A stretch of DNA of 64,000 nucleotides. Origin: Verrucomicrobiota bacterium (GTDB taxonomy: Bacteria; Verrucomicrobiota; Verrucomicrobiia; Limisphaerales; J093). Below, piece by piece: positions 52,958 through 62,275 of the stretch. The number at the start of each line of letters is the position of its first letter. Position 1 is the first letter of the stretch. The position numbers and the translations under genes were made by a program. The notes below the pieces were generated by a model. That model saw nothing but the letters and a program-made list of their open reading frames with translations. It had not been told where the DNA came from and did no database searches. The stretch lies in the NCBI GenBank assembly GCA_029556615.1, contig JAKQDD010000051.1:32770-96769 (forward strand), given 5' to 3'.

Positions 52958-53347
52958 ATGATCCGGCTGGCGATCGAGGCGGGATTACCGGCGGGCAGCG
53001 AGATCGAAGCCCGCCGGTTTCCATTCCGGGTCGGGCGGAAGGCGTCGATGGACTTGCCGCTCGAGGCGCCGGGGGTGTGGGATCTTCACTTTCAACTCGA
53101 ACGGGACCCGGGGCGGGGCATTCGCCTTGTGGCTGGTGAGGGGGCCTTAGTCCTGGTGAATGGCGCGCCGGTCGAGTCGGCTGACTTGCGCAATGGCGAC
53201 CGGATCGAGTGCGGCGCCGTGAGGCTGCGTTTTTGGCTCGGGGGGGCGTCCCAGGGCGGACTGGCGGTGCGGGAGGCTTTGACCTGGCTGGGGTTGGCCG
53301 GTGTGACGGCCGTCGAGGTGGCGATCTGCTGGTGGTTGCACCAGTGA
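52958..53347 (+). CDS. FHA-like protein with a C-terminal membrane helix
   Basis: A 129-residue protein starting directly after the Wza-like stop (TAG-ATG, no gap). Residues about 20-95 resemble an FHA domain: FRVGRKASMDLPLE, then HFQLERD, then VLVNGAPVESADLRNGDRIE and CGAVRLRFWL. The phospho-threonine SR-H site is not conserved (WDLHF in that place). A single membrane helix (LTWLGLAGVTAVEVAICWWL) ends the protein. It may anchor or sense the tyrosine-kinase complex. The FHA call rests on pattern resemblance. Confidence 0.6.
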   Translation: MIRLAIEAGLPAGSEIEARRFPFRVGRKASMDLPLEAPGVWDLHFQLERDPGRGIRLVAGEGALVLVNGAPVESADLRNGDRIECGAVRLRFWLGGASQGGLAVREALTWLGLAGVTAVEVAICWWLHQ

Positions 53348-53494
53348 CCGCGGAGTTCCAGCGGTTCGGCCCGGGCCCGGGATGGGCCGGAGGGACAGGG
53401 AGGGAGCCATGATGATCCTGGATTCTTGCGCTCGCCCGGATACGGCGCGCCGCGGAGCTTGTGCAACATCCTGGCCAGGCCCTATGCTCATGGC

Positions 53495-54646
53495 ATGACC
53501 ACCGTGCGGTTGGGCATCATTGGGATGGGCAACATTGGCCGGCATCATGCCGACTATCTGCTGGCTGGGAAGGTGAACCGGGCGGTGCTGACCGCGGTTG
53601 CGGATGCGGTGGCGCCGCTGGACCGGTACACCGGGCTCGAGCGATTCAAGGAGGGTGAGGAACTGCTGCGGTCGGGCCAGGTTGACGCGGTCCTCATTGC
53701 CACGCCGCATTACCAGCACACGTCCCTGGGCATCGCCGCTCTCGGCCAGGGCTTGCACGTGCTGGTCGAGAAGCCGATTTCGGTTCACAAGGCCGATGCC
53801 GATCGGTTGATCGCCGCCCATGCAGAGCATCCGGATCGTGTGTTTGCGGCCATGTTCCAGCTCCGGACGGAGCCGCGTTATCTCAAGATCCGGCGGCTGC
53901 TGGATGCCGGCGAACTGGGGGAGGTGACCCGAGTCAGTTGGATCATCACGGATTGGTATCGGACGGAGGCCTATTACGCCAGCGGCGGCTGGCGCGCCAC
54001 GTGGAAAGGGGAGGGCGGTGGCGTGCTCCTGAACCAGTGTCCCCACAATCTGGACATTCTGCAGTGGCTCTGCGGGATGCCGGCGCGGGTGCGGGGGTTC
54101 TGCCAGCTGGGCCGGTTTCATGACATCGAGGTCGAGGACAACGTCACGGCCTACTTCGAGTGGTCATCGGGGGCGACGGGGGTGTTCATCACTTCAACCG
54201 GGGAGGCTCCGGGCACGAACCGGTTCGAGATCGCCGGCACGCGGGGCCGCCTGGTGCTCGAGAACCATCGGCTTCTGTTCACACGCAATGAGACGCCGAT
54301 GACCGACTTCAGCCGGGCGGCCACCAGCGGTTTTGCGAAGCCGGACGTTTGGCACGTCGAGATCCCGTTCGACACGGTGCCGGCGCATCACTCGACGCTG
54401 ACCCAGAACTTCGTGGATGCCATCCTTGATGGCACGCCGCTCATCGTGCCTGGAGCGGAGGGGAGCCGTTCGGTCGAGCTGGCGAATGCCATGTTGTACT
54501 CGTCACTCGAGGAGAAAACAGTCCATCTGCCGCTCGATGGCGCCGCGTACGAACGCCGACTCGGGTCCTTGATCGAGCAATCCCGCCACGAGAAGAAGGT
54601 GCGAGCGGTTGCTGCGGAGGATCTCAGCCGGTCGTTCAACCGGTGA
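53495..54646 (+). CDS. Gfo/Idh/MocA-family NAD(P)-dependent sugar oxidoreductase
   Basis: A 383-residue dehydrogenase. The Rossmann loop RLGIIGMGNIGRHHADYLLA (about residues 5-24) is followed by DAVLIATPHYQHTSLGIAAL and the catalytic EKPISVHKADAD (about 88-99, with the EKP motif). The C-terminal sheet domain has GGVLLNQCPHNLDILQWLCG near 178-197, whose His is a usual catalytic residue. It would oxidise or reduce a sugar, inositol or related polyol; the substrate is unknown. It has its own start 148 bases after the FHA-like gene. Confidence 0.9.
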   Translation: MTTVRLGIIGMGNIGRHHADYLLAGKVNRAVLTAVADAVAPLDRYTGLERFKEGEELLRSGQVDAVLIATPHYQHTSLGIAALGQGLHVLVEKPISVHKADADRLIAAHAEHPDRVFAAMFQLRTEPRYLKIRRLLDAGELGEVTRVSWIITDWYRTEAYYASGGWRATWKGEGGGVLLNQCPHNLDILQWLCGMPARVRGFCQLGRFHDIEVEDNVTAYFEWSSGATGVFITSTGEAPGTNRFEIAGTRGRLVLENHRLLFTRNETPMTDFSRAATSGFAKPDVWHVEIPFDTVPAHHSTLTQNFVDAILDGTPLIVPGAEGSRSVELANAMLYSSLEEKTVHLPLDGAAYERRLGSLIEQSRHEKKVRAVAAEDLSRSFNR

Positions 54647-54784
54647 GGGCGGTGCGGGGGCTGTTCGCGGGGCATCCCCCTGCAACCCGCCGCGGCCAGT
54701 GCCCGCGGACGGGCCAGGCGCAGCCGCCGGCGTGAGCCGGCGCTGATCGGTGGCGCGGCCGAGGGTCTGTGCATGTACAGACCC

Positions 54785-54963
54785 TAGCGAGGCGCCGCCT
54801 CAGACGCGGTCGAGTCCTCAGGCACATGAAGACCCTGCTGTGCCTGCCCATCCCTCTTCCGCGCCTCGCTAATGTAGAGTCCTCGAAGGCAGGGGGGCAG
54901 GGCTGGAACGGCAGGGACCAAGCTTGACCTGTTGACCCCATGTTCGAAAAGTCGAGGACTCTA
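54785..54963 (-). repeat. TAG-bounded modular repeat, full copy R8 (B-A)
   Basis: 179 bp in reverse orientation: TAGCGAGGCGCC to CCGCGCCTCGCTA, spacer ATG, TAGAGTCCTCGAAGGC to AGTCGAGGACTCTA. Internal CATGAAGACCCTGCTGTG and CTTGACCTGTTGACCCCAT match R4 in reverse. Its right CTA is the TAG stop of gcvP on the minus strand. It takes up most of the 314-base gap 54647-54960; bases 54647-54784 show no gene. Confidence 0.92.
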
Positions 54964-57882
54964 ACCCGGCTTTCCTGCGGCAGCCTCGTTGGCTCCGTCA
55001 TACGCCTCCATGCCGGCGCAGGTGCAGACGGGGTTGCGGTCGCCGTAGACGTTGTCGACGCGGGCGACGGCGGGCCAGAACTTGAACTGGTGCTGATGCG
55101 CGGTGGGGAAGGCGGCCTGACGGCGGCCGTAGGGGCGGTCCCAGGCATCATCCGCGATCATGTCGGCCGTGTGCGGCGCGTTCTTCAGGGGGTTATTGAG
55201 GCGGTCCATCCGGCCGGTTTCGATGGCTTGGATTTCGGCGTGGATGGCGATCATCGCATCGCAGAACCGGTCCAGTTCCTCTTTCGACTCGCTTTCGGTC
55301 GGTTCGACCATGAGGGTTCCAGCCACGGGCCAACTGAGGGTGGGGGCATGAAAGCCATAGTCCATGAGACGCTTGGCGACATCCTCGGCAGTGACGCTGT
55401 GAAAGGCTCTGAGGTCGAGGATGCACTCGTGGGCCACCCATCCGCCGGGGCCGCGGTAGACGACCGGGTAGTAAGGCTGCAGGCGGTGGGCGATGTAATT
55501 GGCATTGAGGAGGGCGACCTGGGTTGCCTCGGTGAGACCGGCGGCTCCCATGCACGCGATGTAGACCCAAGGGATGGGCAGAATGCCGGCGCTGCCCCAG
55601 GGAGCGGCCGAGACGGGGCCGACGGCGGTCGGGGATGGGCTATCGGGAGCGAGAGGATGGCTGGGCAGAAATGGCGTCAGGGGTTCGGCAACGCAGATTG
55701 GGCCGACACCGGGTCCGCCGCCGCCGTGTGGGATGCTGAAGGTCTTGTGCAGATTGAGGTGGCAGACATCGGCGCCGATTGCTGCCGGGTGCGTCAAGCC
55801 CACTTGGGCGTTCATGTTGGCGCCGTCCAGGTAGACCAGGCCGCCGTGGGCGTGGATGATCCTGCACGCCTCGGCGATCGCGGCTTCGAACACGCCGTGC
55901 GTCGACGGATAGGTCACCATCAGCGCTGCCAGTTCCCTGGCATGCGCCGCGGCTTTCTTCTGGAGATCCTCGAGGTCGACGTTGCCGGCGGCGTCGCAGG
56001 CGATCCCGACGGGCCGCAATCCGGCCATGACGGCGCTCGCGGGGTTTGTGCCGTGGGCTGAGGCGGGGATCAGACAGATCCGGCGGTGGCCTTCGCCCCG
56101 GCTTTCGTGGTAGCGGCGGATCACCAGCAGGCCGGCATACTCGCCCTGGGACCCGGCGTTGGGTTGGAGTGAGACAGCGGCGAAACCGGTGATGGCGGCC
56201 AGCCAGCGTTCGAGTTGACGGAAGAGCGTGCGGTATCCTCCGGTCTGGGCTGGAGGTGCGAACGGGTGAACCCGTGCGAACTCGGGCCAGGAGATTGGGA
56301 GCATCTCGACCGTGGCATTCAACTTCATGGTGCAGGACCCGAGGGGGATCATCGCCTGACAGAGGGAGAGGTCGCGCGACTCGAGTTGGCGCAGGTAGCG
56401 CAGCATTTCGGTTTCCGAGTGATACCGGGTGAACACGGGATGCCGCAGGAACTCCGAGGTCCGCGGCGGAAAGCCGCCCGGGAGCGGGGAGAGGGTGGCG
56501 GGGTCGAAGCTGAGGTCGCGATCCTGGTGGAAGATCCGGAGGAGTCGGGCGACTTCCTCGGGGGTCGAGCGTTCATCGAGGGTGACCCCGATGGTGTTGG
56601 GACCGGCGGGGCGGAGGTTGATCCGGTGGCGGTTTGCGATTTCGAGGATCGCGTCGCGCTCGAGGGGATTGACGGTGACGGTCAAGGTGTCGAAGAAGGT
56701 GTGATTGCGGATCTGGTATTGGAGGCGTCTGAGGCCGGCGGCCAAACGTGCGGCCAGAGCGTGGACACGGCCGGCAATGCGGCGCAAGCCGTCGGGCCCG
56801 TGGTAGACGGCGTAGAGGGCGGCCATGTTGGCAAGCAGGGCTTGGGCGGTGCAGATGTTGCTGGTGGCTTTCTCGCGCCGGATGTGCTGTTCCCGGGTGC
56901 CGAGGGCCAGGCGGCATGCGGGGCGGCCGCGGGCGTCGCGGGAGACGCCCACGAGACGGCCGGGCATTTGGCGTTTGAACTCGTCGCGGGTGGCGATGAA
57001 CGCCGCGTGCGGCCCGCCAAAGCCCAGGGGCACGCCGAAGCGTTGGGCGCTGCCGACGGCGATATCCGCTCCGAATTCGCCCGGGGGACGCAACAGGACA
57101 AGGCTGAGCAGGTCGGTAGCCACGACGCCGAGGGCGCCGGCCGCGTGGGCTTTAGCCAGGATTGGGCCGAGGTCGGTCACCGCGCCGTCCGTGGCGGGGT
57201 ACTGGAGCAAAAGGCCGAACGCGCGGGCATCCGGAGCCATCTGATCGGGCGGGAGGATTTCGATGTCGATTCCGAGGGGTTGGGCGCGGGTGCGGACGAC
57301 CTCGATGGTTTGCGGGTGGCAATCCGCTGCGACGAGGAACAAGGTTCTGCCGGTAGGCGCTTTGAGCCGGTGGCACATCACCATGGCTTCAGCGGCGGCG
57401 GTGGCTTCGTCCAGGAGCGACGCGTTGGCGATGGGCAGGCCGGCGAGGTCGCTGACCATGGTTTGGAAATTGAGGAGGCATTCGAGGCGGCCCTGGGAGA
57501 TCTCGGCCTGGTAGGGGGTGTACTGGGTGTACCATCCTGGGTTCTCGAGCACATTCCGCTGGATGACCGCAGGCGTGATGCAATCGGCGTATCCCATGCC
57601 GATCAGTGATCTGCAGACCTGGTTCTTGAGCGCGATCTCACGCAGGCGATCGAGGGCCTCGGTTTCCGACAGGGGCGGCGGCAGGTCCGGAGGGGCGGAC
57701 AGTCGGATTGCCTCCGGCACGGCGGCCCGGGCCAGATCTTCGAGCGAGGCGAGGTTCAAGTCGCGAAGCATCTGGCGGATGTCTGCCGGGCGGGGTCCGA
57801 TGTGGCGTCGAGCGAAGGAATCGGCTGGCGGCAGGGCCGAATCGGAGTCGGTTGGGGAAGACGACGGCATGGTGTCTGGCAT
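54961..57882 (-). CDS. gcvP: Glycine dehydrogenase (decarboxylating), P protein
   Basis: The PLP-dependent P protein of the glycine cleavage system, which decarboxylates glycine and passes the aminomethyl group to lipoyl-GcvH. The 973-residue single-chain form contains both halves: [20 protein letters not shown] at the start, [20 protein letters not shown], then the PLP Lys in [20 protein letters not shown] near residues 708-727, and a C-terminal half ending near [13 protein letters not shown] 57882 is preferred; 57870 is possible. gcvT and gcvH are not in the window. The stop is contributed by repeat R8. Confidence 0.96.
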   Translation of the reverse strand: MPDTMPSSSPTDSDSALPPADSFARRHIGPRPADIRQMLRDLNLASLEDLARAAVPEAIRLSAPPDLPPPLSETEALDRLREIALKNQVCRSLIGMGYADCITPAVIQRNVLENPGWYTQYTPYQAEISQGRLECLLNFQTMVSDLAGLPIANASLLDEATAAAEAMVMCHRLKAPTGRTLFLVAADCHPQTIEVVRTRAQPLGIDIEILPPDQMAPDARAFGLLLQYPATDGAVTDLGPILAKAHAAGALGVVATDLLSLVLLRPPGEFGADIAVGSAQRFGVPLGFGGPHAAFIATRDEFKRQMPGRLVGVSRDARGRPACRLALGTREQHIRREKATSNICTAQALLANMAALYAVYHGPDGLRRIAGRVHALAARLAAGLRRLQYQIRNHTFFDTLTVTVNPLERDAILEIANRHRINLRPAGPNTIGVTLDERSTPEEVARLLRIFHQDRDLSFDPATLSPLPGGFPPRTSEFLRHPVFTRYHSETEMLRYLRQLESRDLSLCQAMIPLGSCTMKLNATVEMLPISWPEFARVHPFAPPAQTGGYRTLFRQLERWLAAITGFAAVSLQPNAGSQGEYAGLLVIRRYHESRGEGHRRICLIPASAHGTNPASAVMAGLRPVGIACDAAGNVDLEDLQKKAAAHARELAALMVTYPSTHGVFEAAIAEACRIIHAHGGLVYLDGANMNAQVGLTHPAAIGADVCHLNLHKTFSIPHGGGGPGVGPICVAEPLTPFLPSHPLAPDSPSPTAVGPVSAAPWGSAGILPIPWVYIACMGAAGLTEATQVALLNANYIAHRLQPYYPVVYRGPGGWVAHECILDLRAFHSVTAEDVAKRLMDYGFHAPTLSWPVAGTLMVEPTESESKEELDRFCDAMIAIHAEIQAIETGRMDRLNNPLKNAPHTADMIADDAWDRPYGRRQAAFPTAHQHQFKFWPAVARVDNVYGDRNPVCTCAGMEAYDGANEAAAGKPG

Positions 57883-57989
57883 GGTGACAATGGCGGGCGT
57901 GGACTGATGGCGGCAGTTGCCGCCGGTGCGCCCGACACCCGGCAGCATCGGCAACCGCCGCGCCTGGGTTCAAGCAGAAATCCGACGGG

Positions 57990-59459
57990 TCAGCCCCGGG
58001 GCCAGAAGCGGATCCAACTGCGAAGGGGGGTCTGCGAGAGGAGATCCCGCAGGAGATCCTCGACGGGCGCGGCCCGGGGCTCATGCAGGCGTCGACAGAG
58101 AGCGGCGGTGACACCGAACACGCCCAGCACGAGGAAGAAGAAGAGGCTGAAGCGGTTGATCTCGAATCGGCCGACTCGCAGGACGCCATCGCCCAGGGCG
58201 TCAATCAGCAGGCCCCAGAGGACGGGGGCCACGCCGAGGCTCAGGTTGGCGAGCACGGAGTAGAAGGCGAAGAAGTGGTTGCGTCCCATGACGGGCACGA
58301 CGGCCATGGCGAGGCGGGTGTTGGCCATCGAGAACACGGCATAGCCGAGCCCCATCAACCCGTGCAGGCCGAGGAGGAGCGCCAGGTGCACCGGCACGAC
58401 ATTGCCGGCGAGGAGCACCCAGCCTGCCAGCACTCCGATCCAGCCCAGCAGGCAAACCAGGAGCACCGGTTTGCTGCCGTGGTGGTCCAGTCTCGATCCG
58501 AACAGCACCAGGCCCCCGATGCCGCCTACATACGAAACGGCCGTAGCGTAGAGGATCAGGTCCTCAGCCAGTCCGGCCGAGGTCTTGAGGTATGCCACGG
58601 TGAAAGCCCCCAGGCCGCCGTACGCCAGCGACCACGCCACGTTCATGCGCAGCAGTTTGCGGAAGGGTCGATAGGCGGCGATTTCACGCCAGGGCACCGG
58701 CTCGGGATTCTCGGTGCCCGCCTCGGGATCCGGGGCGTCGGGGATCCGCTTCAGGAAGCTGAGGCTGACGGCTCCCGTCAAGGCGCTGAAGGCAAAGATC
58801 GCAGCAAACCGCCAATCGGAGGGGTTGTCGCCCAGCACGGCGCCTGCGAGAACGAGGGTGATCGCGCTGGCGGCGTTCACGCAGGCTGAATCCCGCGCGA
58901 GGTAGCGGCCTCTGACGGGGGCGGGAACGAGGGCAGTGATCCAGGGGAGCCAGGCGGCGCTCGAGATGCCGCGGGAGAGGTTGAATCCGAACAGGAGGAA
59001 CATCATGACGGCAATCCGGTTGGGGGGCGTGAGGAAGCGGCTGGCCAGGGGAACGGAGGCCATGAGAAAAATGAACATCACGCGGGTGCCCCAACCGGCG
59101 TAGACGAACCGCTTGTAGCCCACGCGCGCGATGTGGCGCGCCGCCGGGATTTGGAAGATCACGAGCAGCGGCATCATGCCGGCAATGATGCCGAGGACCG
59201 TGGCGCTTGCGTCCAGGCTCTTGGCGTACAGGACCATGGGACTACCGAGGACGATCTGGTAGGACAACGCGTTGAAGATGGCGAAACGATACGCGTTGCC
59301 CAAGCCCGGCACCCCGAAGGATGCCAGTGACGCGGGCAGATTGGCGTTTGGAGTCACCAGGCCGGGGCGTGCGTACGTCACACACCACCGGACGCGCATC
59401 ATTCGAAGCGTCTCCGGCTCTGTCGAGCGGAAAGCGAGATCGGACTGCGGCATTGCCAT
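57990..59459 (-). CDS. Major facilitator superfamily transporter
   Basis: A 489-residue protein with twelve predicted helices after a soluble N-terminus of about 50 residues. It carries MFS features: VPAPVRGRYLARDSACVNAA in the first half, FGSRLDHHGSKPVLLVCLLG as the domain-two motif A-like loop, and a central loop of about 20 acidic and Pro-rich residues. The first helix starts near FAIFNALSYQIVLGSP. The substrate is unknown. It is upstream of gcvP on the same strand, 107 bases away. The start could be GTG 59465, ATG 59459 or ATG 59453. Confidence 0.85.
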   Translation of the reverse strand: MAMPQSDLAFRSTEPETLRMMRVRWCVTYARPGLVTPNANLPASLASFGVPGLGNAYRFAIFNALSYQIVLGSPMVLYAKSLDASATVLGIIAGMMPLLVIFQIPAARHIARVGYKRFVYAGWGTRVMFIFLMASVPLASRFLTPPNRIAVMMFLLFGFNLSRGISSAAWLPWITALVPAPVRGRYLARDSACVNAASAITLVLAGAVLGDNPSDWRFAAIFAFSALTGAVSLSFLKRIPDAPDPEAGTENPEPVPWREIAAYRPFRKLLRMNVAWSLAYGGLGAFTVAYLKTSAGLAEDLILYATAVSYVGGIGGLVLFGSRLDHHGSKPVLLVCLLGWIGVLAGWVLLAGNVVPVHLALLLGLHGLMGLGYAVFSMANTRLAMAVVPVMGRNHFFAFYSVLANLSLGVAPVLWGLLIDALGDGVLRVGRFEINRFSLFFFLVLGVFGVTAALCRRLHEPRAAPVEDLLRDLLSQTPLRSWIRFWPRG

Positions 59460-59554
59460 GGGCACCCCATTCGGGCTATTAGAGATCCGCCCCGGAACTG
59501 GAGAGAGCGGGAATGAGCTCTTGCAGACCGTAGCGGCAGACGGTGCAGGATCGC

Positions 59555-60892
59555 ATGCGCGCGTTGTACATTTGTCTTTTTGCGTTCTTCTTTTGTCTGA
59601 GCGCTCCGTATTACTTCTGGAAGATGCGGCGGCGGGGCAATTGGCGGGCGGGTTTTGCCCAGCGATTCGGGCGTTACGAGTCGGCGGTCAAGCACTCGGT
59701 GACCAACCGGCACGTTCTATGGATCCACGCGGTGAGTGTGGGCGAGGTGGGGTTGTGCGCCCAGTTGATCCGGGTTCTCGAGCCCCGGGTGCCCAATATC
59801 AAGATCGTGGTTTCGACGACCACCTCGACCGGGATGGGGGAGTTGCACCGGCGTTTGCCGGGGCACATCGAGAAGATCTACTATCCCATCGACTTCCGCG
59901 GATGCGTCTCGAAGGCGTTGGCAGCGGTTCACCCCGATGTTGTCGTGCTCGTCGAGGCTGAGATCTGGCCGAACTTCCTCTGGAAGCTCCGGGATCGCCG
60001 GACCCCGGTCTTTCTGGTGAACGCGCGTCTGTCGGACCGGTCGTTTCGGGGTTACCGGTGGTTTGGGTTCTTGTTCCGGCCGTTGTTCCGCCAGTTCCGC
60101 GGCGTGGGTGCGCAGAGCGAGGCGGACGCAGCCCGGTTGCGGCAATTGGGGTTCCGGCCTGAGGCGATCCACGTCATGGGCAGTCTGAAATTCGACGCGG
60201 CGCCGGTTGACGAGCGCCAGTTGCTGGACGTCCAGGCGTTGTTGCGGCAGATCGGCGTGCCTGCCGATGCTCCGGTGCTTCTCGGCGGCAGCACGCACGA
60301 TGGCGAGGAGGCCGTCTTGGCGGACGTCTACCTCCGGCTGCGCGCAAGGCATCCGAACCTGTTCCTGATTCTCGTGCCGCGGCATTTTGAGCGGGGCAAG
60401 GAGGTGGGGCGAGTGCTGTCGGCGCGCGGGATTTCGTTTGTGTATCGGCGGGAAATCACGGCCGCCACCCGCCTCGAACCGGGCGCGGTGCAGTGCCTGA
60501 TCGTCAACACGACCGGGGAGCTCAAGTTCTTCTACCAGCACGCCACGGCGATCTTCGTGGGAAAAAGCCTCGTCGGCGTCGGCGGCCAGAACCCGATCGA
60601 GCCCGGGGCGCTGGGCAAGCCAATGGTGTTTGGGCCGAACATGCAGAATTTCAGGGAGATTGCGGCGACGTTTGTCCGCGAGGGGGGCGCCCTTCAGGTC
60701 GAGGACGCGGCGGGGCTCGAGGCGGCCCTGGAGGGATTGTTCTCGGATCCCGCGCGCTGCGAGGAACTGGGACGCAAAGCGCGGCAGGTGGTACGCGCCA
60801 ACACCGGGGCGATCGGACGGACGGTGGACATGATCGTGGCAGCTCTGGCGGAAAAAGAGGGCATCGTGATCGTGGATCCGGCTGCCGATTGA
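59555..60892 (+). CDS. kdtA: 3-deoxy-D-manno-octulosonic acid transferase
   Basis: Adds KDO from CMP-KDO to lipid A precursors at the inner membrane, so the organism makes LPS. A 445-residue GT-B enzyme: N-terminal anchor ALYICLFAFFFCLSAPYYFW, IHAVSVGEVGLC near residues 57-68, VSTTTSTGM, and VLVEAEIWPNFLWKLRDR near 128-145 (with the EAEIWPN block). In the C-terminal domain are GSLKFDAAP, GGSTHDGEE near 245-253, LVPRHFERG and KSLVGVGGQNPIEPGALGKP near 334-353. ATG 59555 follows a GTG option at 59543. Confidence 0.94.
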   Translation: MRALYICLFAFFFCLSAPYYFWKMRRRGNWRAGFAQRFGRYESAVKHSVTNRHVLWIHAVSVGEVGLCAQLIRVLEPRVPNIKIVVSTTTSTGMGELHRRLPGHIEKIYYPIDFRGCVSKALAAVHPDVVVLVEAEIWPNFLWKLRDRRTPVFLVNARLSDRSFRGYRWFGFLFRPLFRQFRGVGAQSEADAARLRQLGFRPEAIHVMGSLKFDAAPVDERQLLDVQALLRQIGVPADAPVLLGGSTHDGEEAVLADVYLRLRARHPNLFLILVPRHFERGKEVGRVLSARGISFVYRREITAATRLEPGAVQCLIVNTTGELKFFYQHATAIFVGKSLVGVGGQNPIEPGALGKPMVFGPNMQNFREIAATFVREGGALQVEDAAGLEAALEGLFSDPARCEELGRKARQVVRANTGAIGRTVDMIVAALAEKEGIVIVDPAAD

Positions 60893-60979
60893 CGTTTTGA
60901 CATTTGGGTGAAAGCCGCTTTCCTATGAGGAGGCGGCCAATTCCCGGTGCGATCCGGGTGTGAGGCGGTGGGAGGGGTG

Positions 60980-62230
60980 ATGGTATCTATGAGTGGATCT
61001 CGAACCTGTTATTTCGACAACAACGCGACGACGCCGGTGGCGCCGGAGGTGGTCGACGCGATGTTGCCATTCCTGACCGAGCGCTGGGGGAATCCGTCCA
61101 GCGCCTATCGCTTCGGGAGCGAGGTTGGAGCGCACCTCGACGCGGCCCGCGAGAAGGTGGCGGCGTTGATTGGCGCGGAGCCGCGGGAAGTGGTCTTCAC
61201 AAGCTGCGGCACGGAGAGCAACAACGCTGCTTGGGCGAGCGCGCTTCATGTCACCAGCAAGCGCCACATCGTCACGACCGCCGTCGAGCATTCAGCCAAC
61301 ACCAGCCACGCCGAGGTGCTCCGGAAGCGGGGATTCGACGTCACGCTGCTTCCGGTCGGGTCGGACGGGACGCTGGATCTCCAGTCATTGGAGCAGGCCC
61401 TGCGCCCGGACACGGCGCTCGTTTCGGTGATGTGGGCCAACAACGAGACCGGCGTGCTCTTTCCGGTGGCCGAGGTGGCCGCCCTCTGCCGAAGCAAGGG
61501 CGTGCTCTGTCATACGGACGCGGTTCAGGTGCCCGGGAAGCTACCGATCGACGTGCGGGCGCTGGGGGTCGATATGCTCTCGTTGTCCGGACACAAGCTG
61601 AACGCGCCCAAGGGCATCGGGCTCCTTTACATCAAGCGCCGCACCCGGTTTCAGCCGTTCGTTGTGGGCGGTCATCAGGAGAAGGGACGGCGTGCCGGCA
61701 CTGAGAACGTGCCCTACATCGTGGGGTTCGGGCGGGCCGCGGAGCTGGCGCTCTCCCATCTGGCCGAGGAGAACACTCGAGTGCGGGCACTTCGGGATCG
61801 GGTCGAAACCACGCTGCTCGAATCGGTGCCGCACACAACGCTGAACGGCGCCCGGGAACCGCGGTTGCCAAACACGACCAATCTGGCCTTCGACTTCATC
61901 GAGGCGGAGGCGGTGTTGATGCTGCTGGATCGTGCAGGGATTTGCGCCTCGAGCGGGTCCGCCTGCACGACGGGATCCTTGGATCCGTCGCACGTGTTGA
62001 GCGCCATGGGACTGAGCCCGATGCGGGCCCGTGGCAGCCTCCGATTCTCCCTCGGCCGCTACAACACGGACGCCGACGTGGACCATCTGCTGGCGCATCT
62101 GCCGGGCATCATCTCCCGGCTTCGGGCGATCTCGCCACTGAATCCGCAACACCCGGACAACGACCGCTACGACGTTGCGGCCGCGAGGGCACGACACGAG
62201 CAGGGCATGGCCCAGGCGCCAGGCGATTAG
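60980..62230 (+). CDS. Cysteine desulfurase (NifS/IscS type)
   Basis: PLP enzyme that takes sulfur from cysteine for Fe-S clusters, probably serving the IscA- and HscB-like proteins at 47.5 kb. A 416-residue protein: YFDNNATTPVAPEVVDAM near residues 11-28, TSCGTESNNAAW near 73-84, TTAVEHSA near 102-109, the PLP Lys in SLSGHKLNAPKGIGLLY near 202-218, and the catalytic Cys in CASSGSACTTGSLDPSHVL near 322-340. GGAGGGG lies just before ATG 60980; ATG 60989 is possible. It could be NifS-, IscS- or SufS-like; the active-site loop favours NifS/IscS. Confidence 0.93.
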   Translation: MVSMSGSRTCYFDNNATTPVAPEVVDAMLPFLTERWGNPSSAYRFGSEVGAHLDAAREKVAALIGAEPREVVFTSCGTESNNAAWASALHVTSKRHIVTTAVEHSANTSHAEVLRKRGFDVTLLPVGSDGTLDLQSLEQALRPDTALVSVMWANNETGVLFPVAEVAALCRSKGVLCHTDAVQVPGKLPIDVRALGVDMLSLSGHKLNAPKGIGLLYIKRRTRFQPFVVGGHQEKGRRAGTENVPYIVGFGRAAELALSHLAEENTRVRALRDRVETTLLESVPHTTLNGAREPRLPNTTNLAFDFIEAEAVLMLLDRAGICASSGSACTTGSLDPSHVLSAMGLSPMRARGSLRFSLGRYNTDADVDHLLAHLPGIISRLRAISPLNPQHPDNDRYDVAAARARHEQGMAQAPGD

Positions 62231-62275
62231 CTGCGGCGGTGTCGTTCGTCGACGCGCACGTCGAGGGATCTGGCA

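Noticed and set aside
57883..57989. Glycine riboswitch before gcvP
   Set aside because: The 107-base gap lacks the paired glycine aptamer motifs; I see only ordinary GC-rich sequence.
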